A stretch of DNA of 64,000 bases from Eupeodes corollae. Lineage: Eukaryota > Arthropoda > Insecta > Diptera > Syrphidae. The DNA lies in NCBI RefSeq assembly GCF_945859685.1, contig NC_079148.1, positions 39,629,946 through 39,693,945 on the forward strand, in the 5' to 3' direction. A program made the translations under genes and the position numbers. Positions 12,001-27,000 of the stretch are shown here, one piece after another (the first letter of the stretch is position 1; every line of letters begins with the position of its first letter). The notes beneath the pieces were generated by a model. The model worked only from the letters and a program-made list of their open reading frames with translations, was not told the origin of the DNA and made no database searches.

Positions 12001-15000
12001 CTCTCTGATTGCATCTTGGCAATGTTGCCACTGGTTTTCGAAAAATTGTGTTGGCGGCAGAGAACTTCGAGAGAGGTTACTTGTAACTCGGTCGGAAAAG
12101 GATTTGGCGATCTCTGGCGATTGTAGCCGTTCGACGTTGTACTTTCTCCCAGCACCTCCCTGTTTTGCCTTGGGTCTGGAAATCCGAAGTGCTACCTTGG
12201 CTACAACGAGGTAGTGGTCTGAGTCGATGTTAGCTCCTCGGAAAGTTCGTACATCCATAATGCTGGAAGCGTGTCTGGCGTCGATCGCATATGGTCAATC
12301 TGGTTGACGGTAGATTGATCTGCAGAGGACCAAGTTCCTTTGTGGATGTTGAGGTGTGGAAAACGCGTACTGGCTACCATGACATTTCGCACCGCAGCAA
12401 AATCTAAGAGCCTGAATCCATTGTCGGAAGTGTTGTCGTGTAGGCTGTTCTTCCCGATTATTTCACCAAAGATGTCTTCCCTTCCTAGCTTGGCATTAAA
12501 ATCTCCCAGGACTATCTTAATGTCATAGCTAGGGCACTGCTCATATGTTTTGTCTAGGAGCTCGAAGAACATATCTTTGGTGTTGTCGTCTTTCTCTTCT
12601 GTGGGGGCGTGCGCGCATATTAGGCTAATGTTGCCGAATTTAGCCTTGATGCGTATGGTCATGAGGCGCTCTTTGATGCACCTATAGCTCAAGACTTCTT
12701 GCCTAAGTCTGGATCCAATGACTAAGCCGCATCCAAATAAGCGCTGTTGGTTTTCGTGGTAGCAGTCACCATAGTAAATATCGCAGTTTTTCATCCTCTT
12801 TTTGCCCGGCCCATCCCATCGTATTTCCTGGATGGCGGTGATATCTGCTTTATATCGTTCTAGGGCCTCCGCTAATTCTTCGGCCGCACCTGGTCTGTTA
12901 ACGGACCTAACATTCCACGTACATATCCGAAGTTCGTTGTCCTTTATTTGTTTGCGTTGGTTGTCAACATCCGAAGCTTTTTGGTGCTTCGCAACTATAT
13001 GAAAGCTTTTACGTGGCCAGGAAGTCACCCCGACACACAACCCCCAACCTGAAGGGCCAGATCCTAAGTATAACTCTAAGGATGGGGAGCCGGATAAAAC
13101 AGCTCCTTACAGGCCTGGGCTCCGAATAAGTCGAAGAATCCTTATAAGGTGTTCACTAAGTAGTTCAACCTTACTGAAACTGTAGACGCCACCGTTGATT
13201 CCATCCGATGGGGCTTGCAACCCCAAATTACGCATTGGTTATATACATCGGTAATCAGCTTGCTTATGAATAAGCGGATCGCTTTGGCACTGGACACCTT
13301 ACTCTGCCTAACACCTTTTGTTTTATTTATAGCAAACAAATTGCTGCAAGCTCTGCTATTCGCCTTTAAGCTTCACCGCAGTGGGTTAACAACAACATTG
13401 TCCAATTCGTAATTCTTAAGTATTTAGAATTAATTCCAAACCAAAAAGGCCACACCATCCTCCACCCTTAATTCGGCAGAAACTTAAAGATTTCTATGCC
13501 TTCCAGATCTGTCTAGGTTCACTTTTATACAGATGGATTAAAAAAATGAAGAGCTTGGTGGTGTACGCTGAACGACTGAAATTAAGTCTCTTATTCCGCC
13601 GTAATAAAGGAGGAACTTTTTGGAATAAATAATGTCTTGTCCTGGTTTAAAAAAAAACGGGTGTCCTACTCCATCACGGACAGCCACTTTAACCTAACCT
13701 AAAGCCCAATCACGCTGCACAGACAAACCGCACCAAAAACAGAGGGAAGGTTCCTTAGACCCAAACGTCAAAATTCTGCTTATCATTATCAGAAATCAGC
13801 AAAAATACGACTGTGCTTATAAACAACCACCTTGAGTTGTTAAGTCAACTGAATTCTCAAATGTTGTGAAATGTCATTTGTCGACAAACCTTATTTAAAG
13901 TCCTTATAACGGGCTTGAATAGTTATATTCTCAGTTGTTCGTCAGCGAATTTTAATTTTTCACATCATTAACTTGTTCCAGCAGCTCAAGTTTAACTTCT
14001 GCGTTACTTCAATTTTAAATGACTTTTAAAAAATTGAAAGCTTTGTTTAAGCGTGTATCTTTCTAATAAGTAATAAGCTTCAAAATTGATTTAAAAGTGA
14101 CAGCTTCCGAAATAGCGGGTTAGTTAAAATGAAACCCTTTACTGAAAAATCTTTTTATATGGATGTAAATTCCTTCTTTTTCTTCTTTCTGTATATAAAT
14201 AATAATAATAAGTTATGTCTGTTTATGTATAAAATAGTATTATTTACATTTTAAACATTTTCCGTATAGTCTTCATCGAAACAGTAAAATAATTACAAAC
14301 CTTTAAACTACAATTGCTTATAATTACAGAGGTTCGCACGGAGGAAAGAGTAGTATGCTACTACACAAATTGGAGTGTCTATCGACCTGGAACAGCTAAA
14401 TTCAACCCTCAAAATATAAATCCTTATCTATGTACGCATTTGGTTTATGCTTTTGGAGGATTTACAAAAGACAATACCATGAAACCATTTGATAAATATC
14501 AAGACATCGAACAAGGTTAAATTTTCTTACCCTTTTTTTAAAGATAATCCTAAACTTCTCTTTTTTTTCGTTTATGAAGGTGGTTATGCTAAGTTTACAG
14601 GCCTTAAAACCTACAATAAACAGCTCAAAACTATGATTGCTATTGGTGGTTGGAACGAAGCTTCGTCACGTTTTTCCCCATTGGTTGCAAGTTCTGAACG
14701 TAGACAACAGTTTATTAAGAATATCTTGAAATTCTTAAGACAAAATCACTTCGATGGTCTGGACTTGGATTGGGAATATCCAGCACACAGAGAAGGAGGT
14801 AAATCACGTGATAAGGACAATTACGCCCAGTTCGTTCAAGAGCTGAGAGCTGAATTTGATAGGGAATCAGCAAAGACTGGAAGACCAAGGTAGAATTTGC
14901 AAGCTTTTTTCTCATAGATTGATAAATAATGAACACTTTTTTTCAAGACTTCTGTTGACAATGGCTGTGCCTGCTGGTATACAATACATCGAAAAGGGTT

Positions 15001-18000
15001 ATGATATCCCAAAACTTAATAAATACCTCGATTGGTTTAATCTGCTGACTTACGATTTCCATAGCTCCACTGAACCATCAGCTAACCATCATGCACCTTT
15101 GTATTCTTTGGAAGAGGAAGATGAGTACAACTATGACAGTGAATTGAACATTGTAAGTATAAGAAAAGTGTGGAAAGAGTTCCAAATTCTAGCTAGATTT
15201 TTCCTTGAAGGACTATTCCATCAAATTCTACTTGGACGCTGGTGCAGATCGTGACAAGCTGGTTCTTGGAATTCCAACTTATGGTCGATCATATACTCTA
15301 TTTAATGAAGAAAGTACTGAACTTGGAGCTCCAGCTGATGGTCCTGGAGAACAAGGTGATGCCACAAGGGAAAAGGGATACTTAGCTTACTATGAGGTAA
15401 AAATATGTTTGTAACACTTCTTAAGATCTTTATTAAATTGTGTCTTATCCTAGATTTGTCAAAACATCAAAGAAGATCCTGATTGGACTGTAGTCCAACC
15501 AAACCCCAAGGCTATGGGTCCATATGCTTTCAAGGGTAACCAGTGGGTTGGTTATGACGATGAGGCTATTGTCCGTAAGAAGGCTGAGTATGTTGTTGAG
15601 AATGGACTGGGAGGTATTATGTTCTGGGCAATTGATAACGATGATTTCCGTGGATTGTGCACTGGAAAACCATATCCATTGATTGAAGCTGCTAAAGAAG
15701 CTTATTTAGATCGTCTGGGGTAAGATAATTTGATAGGTTGAAATCTTTTTTTTTTAACATACTTTTTAATTTTAGTGTGGGAGATAATGAAGTTGCCAAA
15801 CCATCACCTCCTAAGAAGAAGCCACTGCGCAACAGAAACCGTCCTGCTTCCACTAATCGTAACAAAGTTGAAGAAGTTGTCGAAAAATCTGTTTCCAACT
15901 CGCGTAAGAAGCCAGCAGCTCGTGTCCGTCCTCAAACTGAAAGACCTGCTAAAACTACTACAACATCCACAACTACTAGTTCATCTTTGTATGTTGGTGG
16001 TAGAACAACAACTCCTGCTCCTCCAACAACACCCGATCCGGGATCTGGTGAGTTTCAACAAATCATTCTGCCTCAAAAATCTATTTAAAACTACTTTTAC
16101 TCTTTAGACTTCAAGTGTGAAGACGAAGGATTCTTCCAACATCCAAGGGATTGCAAGAAATATTTCTGGTGCTTAGATAGTGGTCCTTCGAACTTGGGAA
16201 TCGTTGCCCATCAATTTACTTGTCCATCTGGATTGTATTTTAATCCTTCAGCAGATTCATGTGATTTCGCTAGAAATGTTCCCTGTGATAAGAAACATAA
16301 AGAAGCTTCCACAACAACTTCAAAGTAAATAATTTAATGAAATAATCTCTTAAGCGCTAAATTTTAATGACACTTTTTTGCAATTTTAGACCAATAACTA
16401 CAACAACAAGCACAACCACACCACGAACGACAACATCTTCCTACAGAATCACAGCAGCTACTTCAAGAAATTCTTTTCTTCGTTACTCAACGACAACAAC
16501 AGAAGCTCCTGAGGAGGAAGAAGAGGAATATGAAGATGAACCCGCAGATACTGCCGTTGAATCTGAAGAAGATCCACGTGTTATTAAAGAACTGATTGAT
16601 CTCATTAAAAAAGTTGGTGGTATTGAAGAACTTGAAAAACACATTTTACAACAGGATGATGGAACTGTAATGCTGAGGAAACACGATTCATCTTCAACCG
16701 GAATAACCACAACTCCGTCTTCCATTAGCAAGAAACTGTATGAAAAAGTTCTTAATCGGCCTACGAATTTGAGTGCCTTTAGGAATAAGTTCACTTCATC
16801 AAGCCTTTTTAGAAGTTCTAGCAAACCGAAGACTGTGGAAGAAAAGGAAGAAGAAGTAGTTGAAGAAGAGCAAGAAGATAACAATAAGAATTCAAAATAC
16901 TCTTCGGTTGTTCGTAATAGTCGACCAGGTCCTCAGAATGCAGGAATCGAAAAACTAGCTGAATTCGAAGGATTCCTGAAAGAAAAGAAAAAGTATGTGA
17001 CCATTAAAAGGCCAAGACCTGCTTCAGCTTCAAGTTCGGAAGATGAAAATGAAGATGAAGAAGAAAATGACAATTCAAAGAATATCCAACGAGATTCTGA
17101 AGATGAAGAAGATGGTGATGAAAAAGTAGAAGCATTGTCAGTGAGCAGCAGTAAGAGACCAACCTCTGCTTCGACCCCTGCTTACACAAGTATTAGACGC
17201 ACAAAAGGGACCACTTTAAAACCAGAAGTAATTCAAAATGACGAAGAAGTTGAAGATGTCGCTGACGAAGCTGTTCCGGATAAGAAAGCCTATGTTCCAT
17301 TGAATCGTAATCGTGTTAGGAGCACAACAGAAAACACTCTTGTTGAGATTGAGAGCACTACAGTTGCTGCAGGAAGCAGGTAAATATTTGATTTTTCTTC
17401 AATCTGAAGTACGATTTGAAACAAAATATTTCTTTAAAGGTACAAGTTTTTGGAACGCACACGACCAACCAGACGTGCATTGACAACTATATCGACGTCA
17501 AAGGAACATGTTGATGAAGAATCAGCAGAAAGTGAAGATCCTCTAAGTGTAACGGTACAATATTTGGAACCAAATGATATTTCAACACAATCACCTACAC
17601 AACAACAAGCAATTACAACAACCCGATCATACTCAAGTATAGGTCGTCGCACAACAACAACAACCTCAACTACAGTAGACCAAGCTCCAATTACAACAAC
17701 ACAACCAGAAAGTTTACTTAGTGATACCACAACACCTGAACCAATAATCATTTCCACAACCACAACTACTTCGACCACACAAACCACTACTAATCCTACA
17801 TCCATTGAAACTTCCACATTACAATCATCCACAACCACAACTCCCATACTTCCTGCTTTATCACTATCAACAACTCAAACATCTTCTACGTTGCAAGACG
17901 AAGAAGAAGCTACTATTGCCCCTAAAATTCCCAATTCCCAAACGTCAGAATCTGGTCTAGATACACAGGAACTTGACTCGACAACAGCCACCACGACTGC

Positions 18001-21000
18001 AACACCAGACGATACGGACCGCAATGAGGTAACAAACCCAACCTCTAAATCAACCACAACCACAACAACGCCTTCTAGTATTAAGTCACAATCTAGTCTC
18101 AATAGTAGTAATAGCATAAGGGGCAGTTTTAACAATAAGTATAACGGTGGTGGTAGTCGAAGACAACAACAACAAAGAACAAAATCAACAACCCCATCAA
18201 CTGACACAACCCAAGAAACCAGTACCTCTACTAACGAATTCCTAGGAACTGTATCTAGTCCAAGACCTTTTGGTTTCCCTCGTCGTCGTACACGTCCAAC
18301 TCTGGCAAACAAATCTAATGGCGGACTTGATGATGCATCTTCATTGTCATCTTCAACCGCTTCTCCATCTGAAACATCAACGCCAGCAATCATTAAAAAG
18401 GTGAGTTCAACTCAAGAGTCCTACCTCCGTAGTCGTAGCCGTTTATCGCAGAATTTAGATCGGTCTCAAAACCTAAACGATGGCACTAAAATTGTTGTAG
18501 ATCATGTAGCGAATGTAGTTGGTAGTTTAGTGGTGAAGGGTGTCAATGGGGTGAATCAAGTTTCTGACGAAGGTTCAACTCCAACAAGAACTTATTCGTG
18601 GAAAGATGCTCGAGATCCGAAATACCGACCTCGAAAAGTCATGCCCAAAGCCGAATTAGAAACCAATGCACGTTACTATGATTGGCAAGTAGGTAGCCAA
18701 GGTGCGAGTGGCGACGATGGTAGCTACAAGCCGGATGGGACTTGGCATCAGCTTTGGGGGCAAAATCATATTTCTGCTTTAAAATATCGCGATGATTCAC
18801 GTTATGGTGGTGGTAAGGGTGGTGATGGGTTAAATGGTTATAATTCAATTACAGGTGAATGGATCAATGAGAAATATCTCTCGGATTCAAGTCGAGGTAA
18901 GTGGAGGGCAAAGAGTTTAGAACAGAAAAATGAGGGACAGGACGGATCTTTCCGCAGAGGCTATGGCATGGGTGGGGAAGATGTGTTAGCGTATTATCCA
19001 TATGAAGGTTATTCGGATAATGATGATGGCAAATACAGGGGTAACGAACAAAGTGAATCACAATTCCAAGACGGTAAGTACACTGGTTGGAACGAAAAAA
19101 CTTTAACTCAGAGTGGTCAATATAGTGGGGAAAAGCAAACCTTGAACAATCAAAAGTCTACTAAAATTGAAACGACATCTACTTTGGAGGGAAACAGAAA
19201 AAATACAGGAACAAACTTTACTCCAACGTTGAAAGCCAATGAATCTGAATTCACCAAAAATCAAACAAACCTTAACTCAACTTCAAAAATAAATTTGAAC
19301 AAAGATACACTTGAAGTGCGGAACTCATCAACAAACAAACATAATTTCAAGCCCAGCTCAACACTTTCAAGAAATGAGAATAAAAATCACCAAACTGGAG
19401 AAGATTCAAATTCAGAAGACAAAGATTCGCACACCTTAAGAAACAAAAACCGTTTCAAGCCAAGTTCAACACTTACTAGAAACACAAATCAATCGGTAAC
19501 CAAGAGTCAAGAAACTGATGAAGTGAAAGAATCTGAAAATGGTAGTAGAATTAATAGGACCATATTTGAAAACCATTCTGAAGAAAACCGTCAGATAAGA
19601 AATAGAAATAGGTTAGGGTCTCAACTAATTGAGAAACCATTAGAAGATAAACAAGTTACTCCGGAAACAGAGGGTAAATCTGTCATTTCTACGACGATCT
19701 CATCTCAGAAATTTAAGCCAAGTTCAACATATTCTAGGAACACAAATAATTCGGAGATAAAAAATGAAGCAATTGGAGAATTAAATTCCTCTGGAACCGG
19801 TAACAGGACTGTATTTGAAAATCTTCAAATAAGAAATCAAAACAGGTTAGGTTCTCGAGTGATTGAAAAAGCGGTAGAAGGACAAGAAGCTAATACAGAA
19901 AAGATTGGAATTGAAAGTAGCAACGAAACGTACACTTCACGTGGCAGTGTCACTCATAAAAGCGATCAAGCTATTGAAAAACCTTTGAACTCTAAAAATA
20001 AGGTTATAAACTCTAACCGAGGAAATACTCTACATAAAACAAAAGAAAATTCAGCCACTGAAGATCAAGTTCAACGAGAAGTTCCAGAAGCTGGAAATAC
20101 TATACCAATAAATTCTTCTTCCAATAGAAAAGGTTCTTCTTCCAATATCAATGAAAACAATTCTAACAATTTGAGCACCGTAGGAATAGCCCATACTGAA
20201 GCTGGAAATATGAATCCAACCTCAGCACAAGAAGCTCTTGATAAAGTTATAACACATATAATGAAAATTCCTCGGAGTAGATTAATAGAAGGAGACAGTT
20301 CTTCTGGATATATTGAAAGAAATCACAATTCGAAAATTGATTATGAAATTTTGAGCTCTTCACCAGAATCTAATTCTCGAATGACATATTACGTTAAGGT
20401 TATTGTTGATAAGGCATTACCACAAAACAAAAAAGTAATTGGGCTTACAAGTGAAAATGAAAGTAATGATTATTCTCATACAAAAATTCATACAAGAGAA
20501 ACTTCTGAGGAATCAGAACAATTTGACAATACTGATGTCCTGAAGATCAAAGAGTTTGTAGAAGAAACTTTGACAAAGTCGGATGCGCTTGAACAAACCG
20601 AAAGTGAAAATCCAGTTATGTTTGAAGGAAAAATTGACATAAGTCTTGTGGATGGTATTCCTAACCGAGTTGTTGAAAATTTAAAAAAACATTCTTTCCA
20701 AGATGATTGGGATATTAAAACTCAGTCTAAGGTCGAAGAAATTGAAAATAACAAAAGAAAAAAAGATTCATTGAATTCCCAGACAGTTGGGAACTTGGCT
20801 AGTGCTGACAGTGATAAGGCAAAGACTTCAAAAGAAGTACATAATTCCAAAACTACTAAGAAAAGTAGTAGTTCAACTCTTTCTTTTAAATCCGAGGAAA
20901 CATTGATTGATGACCAAAATCTTCAAGCTGACATTGAAGAAGAAACTAACGATAAAGTCACTTTACAAAGTACAAATATAAAGCCCGAAGATATTGTGGT

Positions 21001-24000
21001 TCTTGATCAAACTCTTGAAGCAGTCCTAGACGCCGATAGTATTTATGAAGAACTTCTATCTTCTATTACCACAGAAGCTCCAAATGCTTTATCAATTGAA
21101 TCAACTTTGGAAGGTAGTCACAAAGTTGTAGATAGTTCGGAATTCCGTAGAAAACATACTAACAATCGTGGAAGTAAGGTAGAAACTCAAACAAGTAAGC
21201 CTGAAGATGTCAAAATTATTGATCAAACTCTTGAAGCTAACATTGGCAGTGAATTGGAGATTGATGAAATAGTTCCTATTCAAACAACTACCACCAATTC
21301 TCCAAATTCTTTGGTTTATCAGACAATTGAATCTGGAAAAGTTGATAAACCTAAAATTTCGAAAACAAACACTCGCTCTGAGGAAATCAATAATTTCAAC
21401 ATAAAAACAGTGAATAGTGGCACAACTAGTGAAAATCTTAATTTAAAAACAGAAGATGTAAAACTTGACAATCAAAATATTCAAGTTGAAAATAAAATTA
21501 AGGTCAACGAAGATGTCAATACTCTAAATTCAATAAATTCTAAGACAACTGAATCTGGACAATTATCAAATGTTGATAGTGATAACACGAAAATTAGTTC
21601 GCAAGAAATTAATAAGTCCAAAACTAATACACCAAGTAGCAGCTCAACACTTTCTTTCAAATCAGAAGAAACATTAATTGATGATCAAAATCTTCAAGCT
21701 GATATTGATGAAGAAATTGAGGAAACAATTGTTGCCAGTACTCCTAATTCATTAAAATCAGAAACAGTTGTATCTGGAACCTCTAAAGCTTCTGATTCTT
21801 CAAATATTCTTAAGCAAAAGGTCACTTCTGCGAAAAACGTTAACTTGAAATCGGAAAATGTAGCAATTGATGATGAAAGTCTTCAAGCAGACATTGATGA
21901 AGAAACTGAAACAAAGGAACTTGTAAACACACCTACAAACACCCCCGAACTTACACAAACATCTGAATTGAATGGTTCTAGTGTCCTTGTTACTGAAGCC
22001 ACAATTTCAGAATCTCAGCAAGAGAGGTCTGATAAAGCAATTTCTGATCTAGAAGCAAGCAATGCCCTTAAGTCGGCAAAGGAAGCATCTCAAACTTATG
22101 CAAGAAATCGTTCAAGAATACGATTTGGAAGCAGTACATCAAAACCAGAAGTTTCAGATTCTACCGTAGAAATTGTAACAGCAAGGACTCGTCCAACATT
22201 CAATAATAGAATAAAATCCTACCCAAATCGTGGATCCACCGAAAAAAGTACTGAAGCTCAAAGTCAAACGATCAATAGAAACAGAACAAAAACGCGATAT
22301 GAAAGGCCCAATATCAAGAGCCCTTCATCAAAACCTGTAACAGGAAACACATCAGCTAATAGGTTCCAAAATAGGTTCAGACTTGGTTCGGGTTCTACCT
22401 TAAATAGAGCTCAAAACAAAGTTCAAAATGATGCTGAAAATGAAGAATCAACAATTTCAAATACTGAAGAAGTTACCGAAAAGGTTACAGATAACAATTC
22501 TCAAGCTAAAACATCATTTACAACTCGTGAAAGACAATCTGGGTCAGCTAGAAGAATCTATGATAAACCAATTGCACAAGTCTTATCTCAACCAAAGCAA
22601 CGTCTTTCATCAGCACAAACCAAGTATGGAGACTCTGATTTAAAAACAAAAAAAGTCAGTACCCAAACAAATGGTGAAGAAGACTCCGAATATTATGATG
22701 AAATCACCTATGAAGAACCTCCAACAACTACTCGTCGTCCTCAAATCACCAATCGTGGAAGTATTAAAGCAATGTTAAGTGATCTTTCTTCACTATTGGC
22801 TATAGATTTCAATCGAAAAAATTCTCAACCAAAAATTCCAGTTGAGGGTCGTCGTATTGTTGTAAGACGTCGTCGTCCAATTCAACGTTCAACCACTGAG
22901 ACAGCTTTAGAAAGTGAAGATATTATTGAAAAAGCAACAAGGCCATCTTGGCAATCGAGAATTAGAACAACGACAGAAAATGGCGTAAAGGAACCAAAAG
23001 GAATGATTATTATCAAGCATACAGGTGACGGCTCACCAAAAGATGAAGTCAAAGAAAATGCTTTGAACATTCCAAACCTTAGGGGTAAATTTGTATTGAA
23101 GAAGAAAATTATAAGAAAGAAGACTCATGATTTTGAAGAGGATACTATTGATTCCGTTATAAGTGAAGCAATGAGTATCCCTGATATTGAAACTGTCCTC
23201 ACTCAGGATTCTAAAGAAGCAGAATCCGAGATAAAATATAGCATCTCTGGTGAAGAAACATCAACTGAAACAAATAATGTTTCTCTAAAACAACCACTCC
23301 AAAACCGAAAGCCTTCAATACCTTTCAGAGGACAAACTAGAATAAGAACAAGCACTGAAGAAAGTACAACTAAATCTGAAGAACCAGTCACATCTAAGCC
23401 CAGACGTGAAAGACCTCGTTTTGAGTTAAGGAAAAAATCCGATTCACCAAGAAAGATAAAAAGGCCACCGACTGAAGAACCTGAAATATTGACAACTCCA
23501 CAAACATTGCAAACAACAACAGAAGGTGCAAGAACTTTTGATTTAAGAAAAAATGTGAATGGTGGAAAAGTTATGCCATATACAGGATTGACAGAAAAGA
23601 CTCCCGAAAAAATTGAAGCCTCTACTAATCCTGTGTTAGATCTCACCACAGAACAAACTGAAGAAACATCTTCGTACATTCCAAGTATTGAGAGTTCCGA
23701 AAGCGAAAAAGATACAACCACAACAAGTGAAGATATAATCACAGAAAAAGCAGAATCTGATAATAATTTACAGCCCAAGGACTCAAAAATAACTGATAAG
23801 GTAGAAAATGTTGAAGAAAGTTCTAACTCTGATAATTCACCGATGCCAATTTATGATCGTATGAAGCACTTAAAGTTCTTGGCGGATTCCCCTATTATAT
23901 ACTTGGGAAAAATAAATAATCCTTCAAAAGATCTAAAAAATGAAGAAATCATTGAGGAAGGAAAGGGAAGTCCTCTTGTTGTGGAAAAAACTCTGTCTTC

Positions 24001-27000
24001 AAAGCAAGTTGAAAATGAAAATAAATTTCCTGCAGGAATCAACAACGAATCCAATCAGTTTTTTGAGTTAGCCCCCAGGACAAAGGAGGATCTGGGGGCT
24101 ATCAGATCTTCATCTATTGGAGATATTTCACAAACTACACAAGATGAAATAAAAGATGAGAATTTGAAATTGGCCACGGAAGTTAATTCAATGAGTACAG
24201 GAACATCACTGGAAGGAATATCATTGGAAGAATCACATTTGGAAGATATCTCAACTGTGATGTCTACTTCTACAAGTTCATACAAGGACTCAAAAAATAA
24301 TAATATTATGACACCAACAACATTAGACGATAATACAGATCTTACACTGAACGGACAGTTGGAAGTAATCGAAGATAATACTAACAAGAAAACCACAACA
24401 AAACGATCAATTCCTGATGAAGATAATAATAGTGCGGAAGATACAACTGCAGATTTGGGAATGGAAGAGTCAACCAAAGAATTTTTACAACAATTGGATG
24501 ACTTAGATGCAGATATATCAACAATTCGTAATAAATTAAATAATTTAGTTGATCAAACGAATAAGTCAAGTGTTGATAAAATGAAAATTGATAAAAAGTT
24601 GGATACAGTTTTGACTGATGCAAATGAAGAAAAATCAAGTACAATAATTCCGGTACAAATGGAAAATGATCAACAGTTGGAATTTGAATTGAATTCTCTT
24701 AGACCTTTGGAAGAAACAACTATTTCTCATCGAGCTGCTAAAACTTTTAAAGAATTCAGATCAGATTTTAGCGCTGAAATTGAAAGTAATGACAACGAAG
24801 ATGATGAATCTTCAAAAATTCCTCTTTATTATGAAGAAGATACATCAACAATAGAACCTGAAACAGCTGCTGATTCACTTCGTAGTGATATTTCTGCTCA
24901 ACGGGCTTTCTCATTTCGCCCACGACAACGAGCGTCTTCAACTACTGAAATAAACAATGATGATATTGCATCTACTACACGAAGAACTTTTGGAAATCGT
25001 CTTAGACCAAATCGTTATAGTACAAAAAAGCCTAAGACTGATGAAGAAAACATTGATATTGAAGAAACAACTACTCGTCGTAGTTATATCAGATTAACCT
25101 TACCAACAAAAAGTGTAACTGAAGCAATAACAAATAAAAGATTACATCGTTATAAAACTAAAACACTAAGTTTGACAGCATCTACCGAATCAATCATCGA
25201 ATCACCTACAACTCGAAAAACATATAATAAGTTAAGTCGTTTAAGAACAACAACACCAACATGGACAACCACAAGTTCGGCAGTTGGAAATGAAGATGAG
25301 GAAGAAAATACTTCGACTATAAACGAGGAGAATGCAACTAATGCTAAGGAAATTGAGATAAAATCAAGCATTGAAGACATTACTTTGCCTACTGAAATTA
25401 AATTTTCTTCAACAACTGAAGCAGTTGAAGAAAGTACTTTACACGAAGAAACAACAAACAATTTCGGATCAGACTTGGAAGAAACACCTAGCGCCACAGA
25501 AAAGGCTTCAACTTTACAACCTTTTGACAAAATTGAAGATATCCTGAACATAGACACAGATACTACTACACTTCGAACATATTCATATATTAACCGCAGC
25601 AAGACTACAGCAACTTCAGAAGAGCCTGAATTAATTTCTTTCACAGAAGATGAAAGTGAAGACCAACAAATCGATGATGACTCTGAAAAACTCGAAGAAA
25701 ATATTCCAACTTCTCGTAAACCATATATAAGTTTGAAACGAACTGGGACTACAACAACTGTAGAACCACCTGAATTCAATGAAGAAGATTTATCTGATGA
25801 GGAAGATGTAAGCAAAGTTGCCACAACTAAACGTATATATTCTGCCTTGAATCGTTCTAAAACTACAACAGAGCAATCAGAAATTGATGTCGAATCTAAA
25901 GATGATTCAACTGGAAAGCTAAGTCGGCCATATTCTAACATTAATCGATTAACTTCAACAACAATTAATCCAATAAAATCAACAAACGAGGAAGATGAAG
26001 ATTATATTGATAAGGAAGACACTGAATCAGAAGAGAATGAAAATTCTAGTCTCCCAAGTTCATCAACTCGCCGACCATATGCAAGTATTAATAGGATCGG
26101 AGCAACAAAAGCTCCAGAAATAGGTTCTGAAAGCTTAACTTTATACTCTTCTAAAAATATAGCCGAAAAAGAAGAAACTACAACTACCCGTCGTTCATAT
26201 TCAACTATTAACAGACAATCAACTACAGAAGCTGAGAAGATTGATGAAGAACTAGTGGATTCATCATCTCAAGAAGATGACAAATCAGCTTCAACAACTC
26301 TTCGAAGTTATGCAAGTTTAAATCGTTTCAGAACAACAACTATTGCTGAAGAGGAAAAAGAAGAAGATTCAATTGACGATAAAATTGTTGATGAAGTTAC
26401 GTTGCCAACTATTCGTTTTACAAATGCTCAACAACAAAAGCAAGCTCGATCGTTACTAAATAATATTACAAATGAATCTGATATCGAAGATCAATCTAAA
26501 AATATTGAAGCAACAGATGAAACTACAACAAATACTGTAAACGAAAATAGTCATAGAAATACAGAAATAGTTACTGAATCCACTGTTGTTCCTACTACGG
26601 AAGTTGAAGAATCCACTGTTGTTCCTGCTTCGGAAGTTGAAGATTCTGAACAAGATTCAACAGTTATACCAAATACAAGTGTTCATAGTTTCACAAATGC
26701 TCAACAACAAAAAGAATTGTCTACTTCAGTTCCTATTCCAGACCGTGAAACAGAAAGTCAATTTTCAAATACTACGAATATACAACTTACTGAAACCACT
26801 ATTACTGTACAGCCAGATACAGAACAATTGAGTTCTACTTCAAATGAGTCTTCTACGAATAAGGAAGAAAATGATAATAATGATTCTATTATATCGGGAT
26901 TGAGAAATGGTAAATCTCTTGATGTTTTGACAGAAACAACTGATAGCAAGGATCTACCTGTTCCACCTACACAAGCCCCAAAACCAAGGCTTTCACTTAA

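Noticed and set aside
6158..13040. Frames resembling 'craniofacial development protein 2' as a host gene
   Set aside because: They are the endonuclease domain of RTE retrotransposons, contiguous with reverse transcriptase and broken by frameshifts.
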